NCBI RefSeq assembly: GCF_018413465.1
Contig: NZ_JAHCDK010000001.1
Location: 521,437 to 585,436 of the forward strand
Length of the DNA stretch: 64,000 nt
Direction: 5' to 3'
From: Flavobacterium sp. CYK-55
GTDB taxonomy: Bacteria; Bacteroidota; Bacteroidia; Flavobacteriales; Flavobacteriaceae
The position numbers were made by a program, and so were the translations under genes. The notes beneath the pieces are model-generated. The model ran no database searches. It was not told the origin of the DNA and saw only the letters and a list, made by a program, of their open reading frames with translations. The first letter of the stretch is position 1. Each line of letters opens with the position of its first letter. Positions 50,837 through 58,313 of the stretch are shown here, in pieces.

Positions 50837-51265
50837 ATGAAAATTTCTATCGGAAACGACCACGCCGGACCAGAATACAAAAAAGCCATTGTGGCGCATC
50901 TCGAGCAAAAAGGCCACACCGTTATCAACCACGGAACCGATACTTTTGATTCGGTTGATTATCCTGATTTTGGCCATCCGGTTGCATTTGACATCGAGCA
51001 GAAAAATGTTGATTTCGGAATTGTCATTTGCGGCTCCGGAAACGGTATTAATATGACGGTAAACAAACACGCCGGTGTTAGGGCTGCTTTGTGTTGGACC
51101 AAAGAAATTGCCGCTTTGGCGCGTCAGCATAACGATGCCAATATCATCAGTATTCCTGCGCGTTTTACGTCAGTAGTTCAAGCTGTTGAAATGGTTGAAA
51201 CCTTTCTATCCACAGAATTTGAGGGCGGACGACATGCCTTAAGAGTCGGTAAAATCAGCTGTTAG
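50837..51265 (+). CDS. rpiB: Ribose-5-phosphate isomerase B
   Basis: 142 residues. Interconverts ribose-5-phosphate and ribulose-5-phosphate in the pentose phosphate pathway. Signature segments: MKISIGNDHAGPEYK with the substrate Asp-His, DSVDYPDFGHPV, GIVICGSGNGINMTVNKHAGVRAALC with the catalytic Cys in CGSGNG, and ARQHNDANIISIPAR. ATG 50837 follows the promoter; the longer frame starting GTG 50801 runs through the -7 element. It is the first gene right of the candidate origin. Confidence 0.94.
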   Translation: MKISIGNDHAGPEYKKAIVAHLEQKGHTVINHGTDTFDSVDYPDFGHPVAFDIEQKNVDFGIVICGSGNGINMTVNKHAGVRAALCWTKEIAALARQHNDANIISIPARFTSVVQAVEMVETFLSTEFEGGRHALRVGKISC

Positions 51266-51276
51266 ATTTTGATTTT

Positions 51277-51387
51277 GGCGTTGCGCTGCCCACCGCGAGC
51301 GGATGGGCCACGCCGCGCACTCGGCAGTCGCTACCCTCATGCTTCGGGTGAGCTCCAACAAAGCCTCGATTGCTAATGCGAGACGCG
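51277..51387. repeat. GC-rich hairpin-forming intergenic element between rpiB and tex
   Basis: Of the 80 bases 51277-51356, 58 are G or C (72%), in a genome whose intergenic DNA is AT-rich. A hairpin GCCCA-CCG-CGAG-CGG-A-TGGGC fits 51288-51308, and a second short one pairs ACCC with GGGT around 51333-51349. No frame codes for a recognisable protein. Such blocks are reminiscent of the short GC-rich interspersed repeats known from Flavobacterium intergenic regions, but only one copy lies in the window, so I cannot show repetition. Confidence 0.45.
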
Positions 51388-51391
51388 TGTA

Positions 51392-51428
51392 CTTTTGAGT
51401 TTTCATCTCAAAAGAATGGTTATTTTTA
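51392..51428 (+). promoter_or_regulatory. Hairpin and promoter-like element before tex
   Basis: A perfect 8-bp inverted repeat CTTTTGAG / CTCAAAAG (51392-51399, 51407-51414, 7-nt loop) is followed by TATTTTTA (51421-51428), a near match to TAnnTTTG, 20 nt before the tex ATG. The hairpin has no T-run, so it is more likely an operator or the end of the GC-rich element than a terminator. Confidence 0.35.
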
Positions 51429-51448
51429 CGCGCAAACTTTTTTGATTT

Positions 51449-53584
51449 ATGAACCTTATTCAATACATCCAAAATCAGCTTTCTCAGCCATCAGTTAATA
51501 CCAAAAGCATCCAAACCACACTCACGCTTTTGGCCGAAGATTGTACGATTCCGTTTATTGCGCGCTACCGAAAAGACCAAACCGGAAACCTGGATGAGAT
51601 AACCATCGAGCAAATTGCCAAAAGCAACAAACAATACGCCGAGCTGGTCAAACGCAAAGAAAGTATGCTTAAATCTATTGAAGAACAAGGGCAACTAACA
51701 CCCGAACTCAAAGCCAAAATTGACAACAGTTTTGACGCCCAAGAACTCGAAGATTTATACCTACCTTATAAAAAGAAAAAGAAAACCCGCGCCGATGTGG
51801 CTCGTGAAAAAGGCCTCGAACCGCTGGCCAAAATCATCATGGCACAGAATGCCGACGATCTTGATTTTATCGCCTCTAAATATATTAACTCGCAAGTGCC
51901 CAATGAAGATGAAGCCTTGCAAGGTGCACGCGACATTGTTGCAGAATGGATCAATGAAAACCTCTATGTGCGTAAAAATCTGCGTCGTTTATATCAACGA
52001 AAAGCGCTGATCAGTACAAAAGTGGGTAAAGACAAAGATCAAGATGAAAATGCGCAAAAATTCTCGCAATATTTTGATTGGTCAGAGCCTATTTCAAAAG
52101 CGCCTTCACACCGATTATTGGCCATGTTGCGCGCCGAAGCAGAAGGTTATGTCAAGCTTTCGGTGGCCCTGGATGAGCCTTCTGAGGCTATTGATTTTAT
52201 TGAAAACAACACCATCAAAAACAACCGCGCAACCGCGCAGCAACTCAAGCTCGCCATCAAAGACAGTTATAAACGATTGCTTGATCCGGCTATTTCAAAC
52301 GAGACTTTACAAGAAGCCAAAACCCGCGCCGATATCAAAGCCATTGATGTTTTTGCACAAAACCTAAGTCAGTTGTTGCTCGCGCCGCCCTTGGGTGAAA
52401 AGCGCATTCTAGCTATTGATCCGGGTTATCGTTCGGGTTGTAAAGTGGTTTGTTTGGATGAAAAAGGCGATTTGTTGTATAACGAAACCATTTATCCGCA
52501 TCAGCCACAAAACGAAACCACTTTGGCTATGAAAAAAATTAAATCCATGGTCAACGCTTATCAAATTGAAGCGATTTCTATTGGTAACGGAACCGCAAGT
52601 CGCGAAACCGAAACCTTCATTAAAAAAATCGCTTTTGACAGACCGTTGCAGGTTTTTGTGGTTTCTGAAGCCGGCGCGTCAGTGTATTCAGCCAGTAAAA
52701 TTGCCCGCGATGAATTTCCGAATTACGACGTAACCGTGCGCGGTTCGGTATCCATCGGACGACGATTATCAGACCCGCTGGCCGAACTCGTCAAAATTGA
52801 TCCAAAATCGATTGGCGTGGGACAATACCAACATGATGTAGATCAAGCCCGCCTCAAAGATGAGCTTGATACTGTGGTGGTTCGCTGTGTGAATTCAGTG
52901 GGTATTAACATCAATACCGCGAGTAAATCACTGCTGGGTTATGTGTCGGGCATTGGTGAGAAAATGGCCGAAAATATTGTACAATATCGTTCTGAAAACG
53001 GCCCGTTTCAAGACCGAAAAGAACTTAAAAAGGTTCCGCGTTTGGGCGATAAAGCGTTTCAACAAGCCGCTGCTTTTATCCGCATTAAAGACGGAAAAAA
53101 TCCGTTGGACAATTCAGCCGTTCACCCTGAGGCTTATTCTGTAGTTGAAAAAATGGCTAAAGATTTAAATATCCCGCTGGGTGATTTAGTGGCCAATAAA
53201 GATAAAATTTCTCGTATCAATCCTGAACAATATACCAATGAAACGGTAGGAATTTTAGCAGTAAAAGACATTTTGAAAGAGCTAGAAAAACCGGGACTAG
53301 ATCCGCGAAAAGCGGCCAAAGTTTTTGAATTTGACCCGAATGTCAAAAACCTAGACGATTTACGCTCAGGTATGATTCTGCCGGGTATTGTAAACAATAT
53401 TACGGCGTTTGGTTGCTTTGTTGATATTGGCCTTAAAGAAAGCGGTCTCGTGCATATTTCACAACTCAAGCAAGGTTATGTATCTGATGTAAATGAAGTG
53501 GTGAAGCTGCATCAGCACGTTCAGGTAAAAGTTTTAGAAGTTGACCAAGCGCGCAAACGCATTCAACTCAGTCTGATTTTGTAG
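51449..53584 (+). CDS. tex: Tex family RNA-binding transcription accessory protein
   Basis: 711 residues. N-terminal helical region with IPFIARYRKDQTGNLDEI (about 30-47), the YqgF/RuvX-like nuclease-fold domain around ILAIDPGYRSGCKVVCLDEKGDLL (about 325-350), helix-hairpin-helix motifs in GININTASKSLLGYVSGIGEKMA and LKKVPRLGDKAF, and a C-terminal S1 domain GIVNNITAFGCFVDIGLKESGLVHIS. Tex binds nucleic acids and RNA polymerase and affects transcription; precise role unsettled. Length is typical. Confidence 0.93.
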   Translation: MNLIQYIQNQLSQPSVNTKSIQTTLTLLAEDCTIPFIARYRKDQTGNLDEITIEQIAKSNKQYAELVKRKESMLKSIEEQGQLTPELKAKIDNSFDAQELEDLYLPYKKKKKTRADVAREKGLEPLAKIIMAQNADDLDFIASKYINSQVPNEDEALQGARDIVAEWINENLYVRKNLRRLYQRKALISTKVGKDKDQDENAQKFSQYFDWSEPISKAPSHRLLAMLRAEAEGYVKLSVALDEPSEAIDFIENNTIKNNRATAQQLKLAIKDSYKRLLDPAISNETLQEAKTRADIKAIDVFAQNLSQLLLAPPLGEKRILAIDPGYRSGCKVVCLDEKGDLLYNETIYPHQPQNETTLAMKKIKSMVNAYQIEAISIGNGTASRETETFIKKIAFDRPLQVFVVSEAGASVYSASKIARDEFPNYDVTVRGSVSIGRRLSDPLAELVKIDPKSIGVGQYQHDVDQARLKDELDTVVVRCVNSVGININTASKSLLGYVSGIGEKMAENIVQYRSENGPFQDRKELKKVPRLGDKAFQQAAAFIRIKDGKNPLDNSAVHPEAYSVVEKMAKDLNIPLGDLVANKDKISRINPEQYTNETVGILAVKDILKELEKPGLDPRKAAKVFEFDPNVKNLDDLRSGMILPGIVNNITAFGCFVDIGLKESGLVHISQLKQGYVSDVNEVVKLHQHVQVKVLEVDQARKRIQLSLIL

Positions 53585-53597
53585 TGCGAAAATACCC

Positions 53598-54575
53598 TTA
53601 AAAGATATTCACAAATAAGCAAGTACAGATGTTGCTAAAATCAGACTGACTAATTTGACTTCCGTTTTGTTTTACGGTGTACGAATTAGTTCCGCCTGAT
53701 ACACTGTATTCTAAGGTGTACAAATTATTGTTAGCCCACTGAAAGTCTTCAAGATTTTGATCAGCAGTATAGTAATCTTCTGTACCATTTCGGTAGATTT
53801 TACTACCGTTTAAAGCAAAAATCCCGCTTCCGAATTCACTAAGTTTTGTAAATGACCCGCTAGTATCTGGGTTTATTACAGCATCAGAACCAATTTTCTG
53901 ATAATATGGGTGTCCGTCTTTGTTGCCAAATACATAAAGACCGTTTATGCCCAGAAAAAAGCCAAAATCTTCTGTATTTGTGTAGGCGGTAAAAGTACCG
54001 TCAACATACATTCCTGATTCTAAAGTTGGATGCGTAACCGAAAAATGCCCTACGCCTTCTTGCCAACCCATTCCGGTAATGATATAATCAGCATCAGACA
54101 ATTCAGCAACTTGAGTTCGCTCGCCATTTTTCCAATATACTAAGCGATAGACGTTTGGGGTTACAGATAAATCATGAATTATTCCTGAAATGTATAAATC
54201 AGAATCAATTATAGCCATGCCGCCAATTGAAATAACATCAGAGGTATTGGTGGCATAGGCTTGATGCAAGTCGGTTAAAACACCATTAACCCATAGTAAT
54301 TTATGGGTGTAAATATTAGCCCCATCAGTGTATTCTCCACTACCTAAAACATAAACTTTTTGACTTTTAACCACTAAACTATCAACGATTGATTGATTAA
54401 AACCAGTATCATCCAAGTTGATTATTTGATTGTTTTTCCAGTAAACTGCACGGTTGTCTTTTTGCCCTCCAACGTATACATCTGTAGTTGTGTCGTGGTT
54501 GTTTACCGCATCACGCTCAGAGCACGAAGTAATGACGAAGCTTAAAACTAAAATTAGGCTGTAATAGAATCTCAT
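53598..54575 (-). CDS. Lipoprotein with beta-propeller-like repeats, unknown function
   Basis: 325 residues from ATG 54575, which gives a lipoprotein signal (MRFYYSLILVLSFVITSCSE, Cys18). The rest is built of repeated short strands with the recurring element YWKNG/VNG: DNRAVYWKNNQIINL, THKLLWVNGVLTDL, YRLVYWKNGERTQV, SGMYVDGTFTAY, GSKIYRNGTEDYY, roughly every 45-55 residues. This suggests a six- or seven-bladed propeller. I recognise no named family. The C-terminus ends SNICTCLFVNIF with two Cys. The gene is read toward tex, with no terminator in the 13-nt gap between them. Confidence 0.7.
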   Translation of the reverse strand: MRFYYSLILVLSFVITSCSERDAVNNHDTTTDVYVGGQKDNRAVYWKNNQIINLDDTGFNQSIVDSLVVKSQKVYVLGSGEYTDGANIYTHKLLWVNGVLTDLHQAYATNTSDVISIGGMAIIDSDLYISGIIHDLSVTPNVYRLVYWKNGERTQVAELSDADYIITGMGWQEGVGHFSVTHPTLESGMYVDGTFTAYTNTEDFGFFLGINGLYVFGNKDGHPYYQKIGSDAVINPDTSGSFTKLSEFGSGIFALNGSKIYRNGTEDYYTADQNLEDFQWANNNLYTLEYSVSGGTNSYTVKQNGSQISQSDFSNICTCLFVNIF

Positions 54576-54596
54576 GACGGGTTGTTTATAAAGCAT

Positions 54597-54629
54597 AAAA
54601 AATCCTGAGTTTATACAAAAGCTCAGGAT
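54597..54629 (-). terminator. Intrinsic terminator after tatA
   Basis: Stem ATCCTGAG / CTCAGGAT (54602-54609, 54622-54629) with a 12-nt loop; on the minus strand a run of U follows. It stands just upstream of the next lipoprotein gene. Confidence 0.8.
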
Positions 54630-54634
54630 GGTTT

Positions 54635-54805
54635 TTATTTATTTTCTTCTTTGCTATTGGCTTTATCATCGCCTTTGGAAGCATCTTTAAATTCTTTGAT
54701 GCCTGTTCCTAAGCCTCTCATGAGTTCAGGAATTTTTTTACCTCCGAACAACAAAAGAACTACCAATAATATAATTAGGATTTCTGTAACGCCAAATCTT
54801 CCCAT
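54635..54805 (-). CDS. tatA: Sec-independent protein translocase subunit TatA
   Basis: 56 residues: [20 protein letters not shown] is the membrane helix, then [20 protein letters not shown] is the amphipathic helix with the FG-K-PE-G pattern of TatA/E, followed by a short charged tail. TatA forms the channel component for folded, twin-arginine proteins with TatC (not in this window). The FG motif after the helix (residues 20-21) and the hinge are intact. It is unusually short but within the Bacteroidota range. TATCTTTG at 54853-54860 is its promoter; a terminator follows at once, so it is monocistronic. Confidence 0.93.
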   Translation of the reverse strand: MGRFGVTEILIILLVVLLLFGGKKIPELMRGLGTGIKEFKDASKGDDKANSKEENK

Positions 54806-54852
54806 GGTTTTAAAATTTTAGCCGAAGCATTAAAATAAATTAATATGCTGGC

Positions 54853-54860
54853 AAAGATAA
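54853..54860 (-). promoter_or_regulatory. -7 promoter element of tatA
   Basis: Minus-strand TATCTTTG, exact TAnnTTTG, 47 nt before ATG 54805, in the divergent region shared with the M23 peptidase gene. Confidence 0.6.
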
Positions 54861-54950
54861 ACAGAAATTCTCTTAAAAAAGGGCATTGATTGGCAAATAT
54901 TTATGACAGGCTCAGGGCGCAGATTTACTTTACAGCAGCGGTTTAATTTC

Positions 54951-54958
54951 TATATTTG
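54951..54958 (+). promoter_or_regulatory. -7 promoter element of the M23 peptidase operon
   Basis: TATATTTG, 17 nt before ATG 54976. Confidence 0.6.
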
Positions 54959-54975
54959 TCAACTAAACTAGTCAT

Positions 54976-55845
54976 ATGTCAGAAAAAAGACTCAAACGGC
55001 AAGAACTCCGCAAAAAACTCTACACCAAAAACCGATTGGTTATTTTGAATGAAGAGTCTTTTGAAGAGGTTTTTTCTTTGCGTTTGACTTTGATGAATGT
55101 GTTTGTAGTTGCTGGTTTAGGTGCCATTCTCATCATTTTTTTTACCACTTTTATTATTGCTTTTACTCCGCTGCGCGAATATATTCCGGGTTATGCTTCT
55201 GACCAACTCAAACGCGATGCAACCCGGTTGGCATTAGAGTCAGATTCGCTGGTGAATGCCGTTAAAAAAAATGAAGCTTACTTAAGTTCCATCAAAAAAA
55301 TACTTACCGGAGAACTCGAATTGGCTAAGTTCAACAAAGACTCGATTTATGCTAATCTGCCAGAAAACACCAATGTTGAAGATGTAAAACCTTCAGAAGC
55401 AGATTTGCAATTGCGCGACGAGGTGGCCCGTGAAGACAAATACAATCTGTTTGAAAAGGCGCAATCTAAAACCGGAGTTGTATTATTTGCTCCTGTGAAA
55501 GGTTCGATTACCGAAAAATTCAGCACCCGAAATCGCCATTATGCAGTTGATGTTGCGTTGGCCAAAAATACGCCCATCAAAGCCATGCTCAACGGAACTG
55601 TGATTTTTGCCGATTGGACTCCCTCTACCGGAAATGTGGTTATTATTCGTCACAACAACGGATTCATTTCGGCTTACAAGCATGCCGCTTCACTCACCAA
55701 ATCACAAGGAGATATTGTTAGAACCGGTGAAGTCATTGCGCTAGCAGGTTCAACCGGACAAGAATCAACAGGAGTTCATTTGCATTTTGAACTCTGGAAA
55801 GACGGATATCCGATTGATCCAACCCAATTCATAGAATTTGAATAA
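54976..55845 (+). CDS. M23 family (LytM-type) cell-wall metallopeptidase
   Basis: 289 residues: cytoplasmic N-terminus, one membrane helix (about 39-64), a helical linker and a C-terminal LytM domain. Metal ligands are visible: H188 and D192 in RNRHYAVDV, H268 and H270 in GVHLHFELW, with H236 in YKHAASL. Catalytic residues are therefore complete, so this is probably an active DD- or cross-bridge endopeptidase acting in the periplasm, not a degenerate activator. It heads an operon with the GH3-like gene (1-nt gap). Confidence 0.92.
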   Translation: MSEKRLKRQELRKKLYTKNRLVILNEESFEEVFSLRLTLMNVFVVAGLGAILIIFFTTFIIAFTPLREYIPGYASDQLKRDATRLALESDSLVNAVKKNEAYLSSIKKILTGELELAKFNKDSIYANLPENTNVEDVKPSEADLQLRDEVAREDKYNLFEKAQSKTGVVLFAPVKGSITEKFSTRNRHYAVDVALAKNTPIKAMLNGTVIFADWTPSTGNVVIIRHNNGFISAYKHAASLTKSQGDIVRTGEVIALAGSTGQESTGVHLHFELWKDGYPIDPTQFIEFE

Positions 55846-55846
55846 G

Positions 55847-57346
55847 ATGTCTGTAAAATCAATCGCCGCCAAAATATTCGCTCAAATTGTTCATGCGCAA
55901 ACCCAAAAATGGGCGCAACAACCCGAACAAACCCAGCAAAAAGTTTTCAAGCAACTCATAGCTGCGGCGCGCGCAACCACTTTTGGTCAAGATCATCTTT
56001 TTGATCAAATCAAGACCTATGAAGATTTTGCCCAACAGGTTCCGGTACGCGATTATGAAGCGCTTAGGCCATACATAGATCAAACCGTTTTAGGAAAATC
56101 CAACATTACTTGGCCCGGAAAACCGCTTTATTATGCCAAAACATCAGGAACTACTTCGGGTGCGAAATATATTCCAATCAGCAAAGAATCGATGCCGTTT
56201 CATATTGAGGCCGCGCGCAACGCAATTTTGGCCTATATTCATCAAACCGGAAAAGCTGATTTTGTCAATGGCAAAATGATTTTCTTGCAAGGAAGCCCAA
56301 CACTCGAAGACAAAAACGGCGTGCAACTCGGAAGACTTTCAGGAATTGTGGCGCATTATGTTCCGAAATATTTACAAAAAAACCGTTTGCCCAGCCTTGA
56401 AACCAATTGCATTGAAGATTGGGAAACCAAAGTCGATGCGATTGTAGAAGAAACCATCTATGAAGATATGGCAGTGATTTCAGGTATTCCGTCGTGGGTG
56501 CAAATGTATTTTGAACGGTTGCAGCAAAAAGCACAGAAACCTGTGGGTGAGCTATTTAAAAACTTCAACTTATTCATTTATGGCGGCGTGAATTATGAGC
56601 CTTATCGCGCCAAATTTGAAAATCTTATCGGCCGAAAAGTGGACAGTATTGAACTCTTTCCCGCTTCAGAAGGTTTTTTTGCCTATCAAGATTCACAAAC
56701 CGAGCCCGGACTTTTATTACTGCTCAATTCGGGCATTTTTTACGAGTTCATCAAGACCGATGAATTTTTTGCCGAAAACCCAAGAAGATATACCATTGGC
56801 GAAGTTGAACTCGGCGTTAATTATGTTTTGATCATCTCAACCAACGCCGGACTTTGGGCATATAATATTGGCGATACCGTGATGTTTGTCAGCAAAAAAC
56901 CGTATCGATTGGTGGTGACTGGCCGCATCAAGCATTTTATTTCGGCTTTTGGTGAACACGTTATTGGCAAAGAAGTCGAAACCGCTTTGCAATTAGCCAC
57001 TGCCAATAGCGGTGTGCGGATTAATGAGTTTACGGTGGCCCCACAAATTTCGCCTCAAAATGGTTTGCCCTATCACGAGTGGTTGATTGAGTTTGAAGAA
57101 GAGCCGACAAATTTGAGCGAATTATCAGAGCAATTAGACTTTTTTATGCGCCAACAAAATGTTTATTACGACGATTTGATCGCCGGAAAAGTACTTCGCC
57201 CGTTGGTGATTACTCCGGTTAAAAAAGGTGGTTTTCAACAATATATGAAATCCATCGGCAAATTGGGCGGACAAAATAAAATTCCGCGTTTGAGCAATGA
57301 CCGAACGATTGCCGATGCGCTTTTAAAAATCGAAAACTATGATTAA
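55847..57346 (+). CDS. GH3 family acyl-adenylate/amide synthetase-like protein
   Basis: 499 residues of the ANL-type GH3 fold first described in plants (auxin conjugation). Characteristic parts are RATTFGQDHLF, the P-loop-like YYAKTSGTTSGAKYIPIS (about 97-114), MFLQGSP-type GKMIFLQGSP, FNLFIYGGVNYEPY, LFPASEGFFAYQD and GDTVMFVSKKPYRLVVTGRIKHFISAFGEHV, the adenylation hinge. It should activate a carboxylic acid with ATP and couple it to an amine; the bacterial substrate is unknown. ATG 55847 is better than the TTG at 55838, which overlaps the previous stop. Confidence 0.88.
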   Translation: MSVKSIAAKIFAQIVHAQTQKWAQQPEQTQQKVFKQLIAAARATTFGQDHLFDQIKTYEDFAQQVPVRDYEALRPYIDQTVLGKSNITWPGKPLYYAKTSGTTSGAKYIPISKESMPFHIEAARNAILAYIHQTGKADFVNGKMIFLQGSPTLEDKNGVQLGRLSGIVAHYVPKYLQKNRLPSLETNCIEDWETKVDAIVEETIYEDMAVISGIPSWVQMYFERLQQKAQKPVGELFKNFNLFIYGGVNYEPYRAKFENLIGRKVDSIELFPASEGFFAYQDSQTEPGLLLLLNSGIFYEFIKTDEFFAENPRRYTIGEVELGVNYVLIISTNAGLWAYNIGDTVMFVSKKPYRLVVTGRIKHFISAFGEHVIGKEVETALQLATANSGVRINEFTVAPQISPQNGLPYHEWLIEFEEEPTNLSELSEQLDFFMRQQNVYYDDLIAGKVLRPLVITPVKKGGFQQYMKSIGKLGGQNKIPRLSNDRTIADALLKIENYD

Positions 57347-58196
57347 AAGAATTCTGATTTTTTTATCGATTTGTTTTGTTGCGAATTTGCGCGGACAAAT
57401 CTCGGGCGTTGTGCTGGACAGTATTACCGGAGAAAAACTTCCACTGGTGAATATCTCAGTTTTGGGTGAAAACAAAGGAACCACTTCTGAACTTGACGGA
57501 ACATTTTCTTTAGGAGAAAATGCCGGAAAAAAATTGGTTTTTTCGATTTTAGGCTATCAAAAAAAGACGCTTCAAGCCCAAAACAACATGCGCGTTTTAT
57601 TACAAGCCGATGAAATTGCACTGAGTGAAGTAGTGGTTGAAAATCGAAAAAAAACCAAGAAAATTGAAATTGGTCCAGAAGCACCAAGTATTTACGAGGC
57701 ATATAATCGAGGACCTCGAACCGACACCCGTTTTTTTGAGTATTTATCATCATATAATAAAGCCCGTTATATTGACGCCATCATCGTGCGAACTGATAGT
57801 AAAGTCAAAGAAGCCCGTTTTATCATTCATTTATACGAACCCGATAAAAATGGTTTTCCGGGTAAGGAGATGTTGAACCAAAACTTGGTGGTTTCGGTAG
57901 ATAAAGGCATCAAAAACACCTTGTTTAGATTAGAGAAATTTCACCTCAAAATGCCCAAAACAGGTTTGTTTGTTGGCATTGAAAAACTCATGATTGAATC
58001 AAACAAACTAGAAACGGATAATCCGTATCAATCGGGGGTATATTATCCGCTTATTTTGTATAGTTCAGCCGAAAAGGATAAGATATTTAGTTATTCCGGC
58101 GGACAATGGCATGTTCAAACCAAGCAAAATCAAGAAGGCGTACTCGAAAAAATAAAAACTTCAGAGCCTGCAATTAGTTTGATTCTGACCAATTAA
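57339..58196 (+). CDS. CarboxypepD_reg-like secreted protein
   Basis: 285 residues with a signal peptide (1-19, ending LRGQ). The first 100 residues are a CarboxypepD_reg-like (beta-sandwich) domain: SGVVLDSITGEKLPLVNISVLG, GTTSELDGTFSL and LGYQKKTL, as found at the start of TonB-dependent receptors. No TonB box or barrel follows; instead there is a region with YDRGPRTD-like NRGPRTDTRFFEYL and IIVRTDSKVKEARFIIHLYEP. Function unknown. It overlaps the GH3-like gene by 8 nt and ends the M23-GH3 operon. Confidence 0.75.
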   Translation: MIKRILIFLSICFVANLRGQISGVVLDSITGEKLPLVNISVLGENKGTTSELDGTFSLGENAGKKLVFSILGYQKKTLQAQNNMRVLLQADEIALSEVVVENRKKTKKIEIGPEAPSIYEAYNRGPRTDTRFFEYLSSYNKARYIDAIIVRTDSKVKEARFIIHLYEPDKNGFPGKEMLNQNLVVSVDKGIKNTLFRLEKFHLKMPKTGLFVGIEKLMIESNKLETDNPYQSGVYYPLILYSSAEKDKIFSYSGGQWHVQTKQNQEGVLEKIKTSEPAISLILTN

Positions 58197-58209
58197 AAAA
58201 ATAAAACCT

Positions 58210-58217
58210 TACATTTG
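58210..58217 (+). promoter_or_regulatory. -7 promoter element of the DUF6909-like gene
   Basis: TACATTTG, exact TAnnTTTG, giving an A-rich leader of about 90 nt before ATG 58314. Confidence 0.55.
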
Positions 58218-58313
58218 CGGGTTAATAATAACAACAACAAACAAAAAGAAAGACGGAAAATCTATTTTCAGACACGAAAAAAATAGAAAATTCGTTAGTT
58301 AACAAAATTTTGA

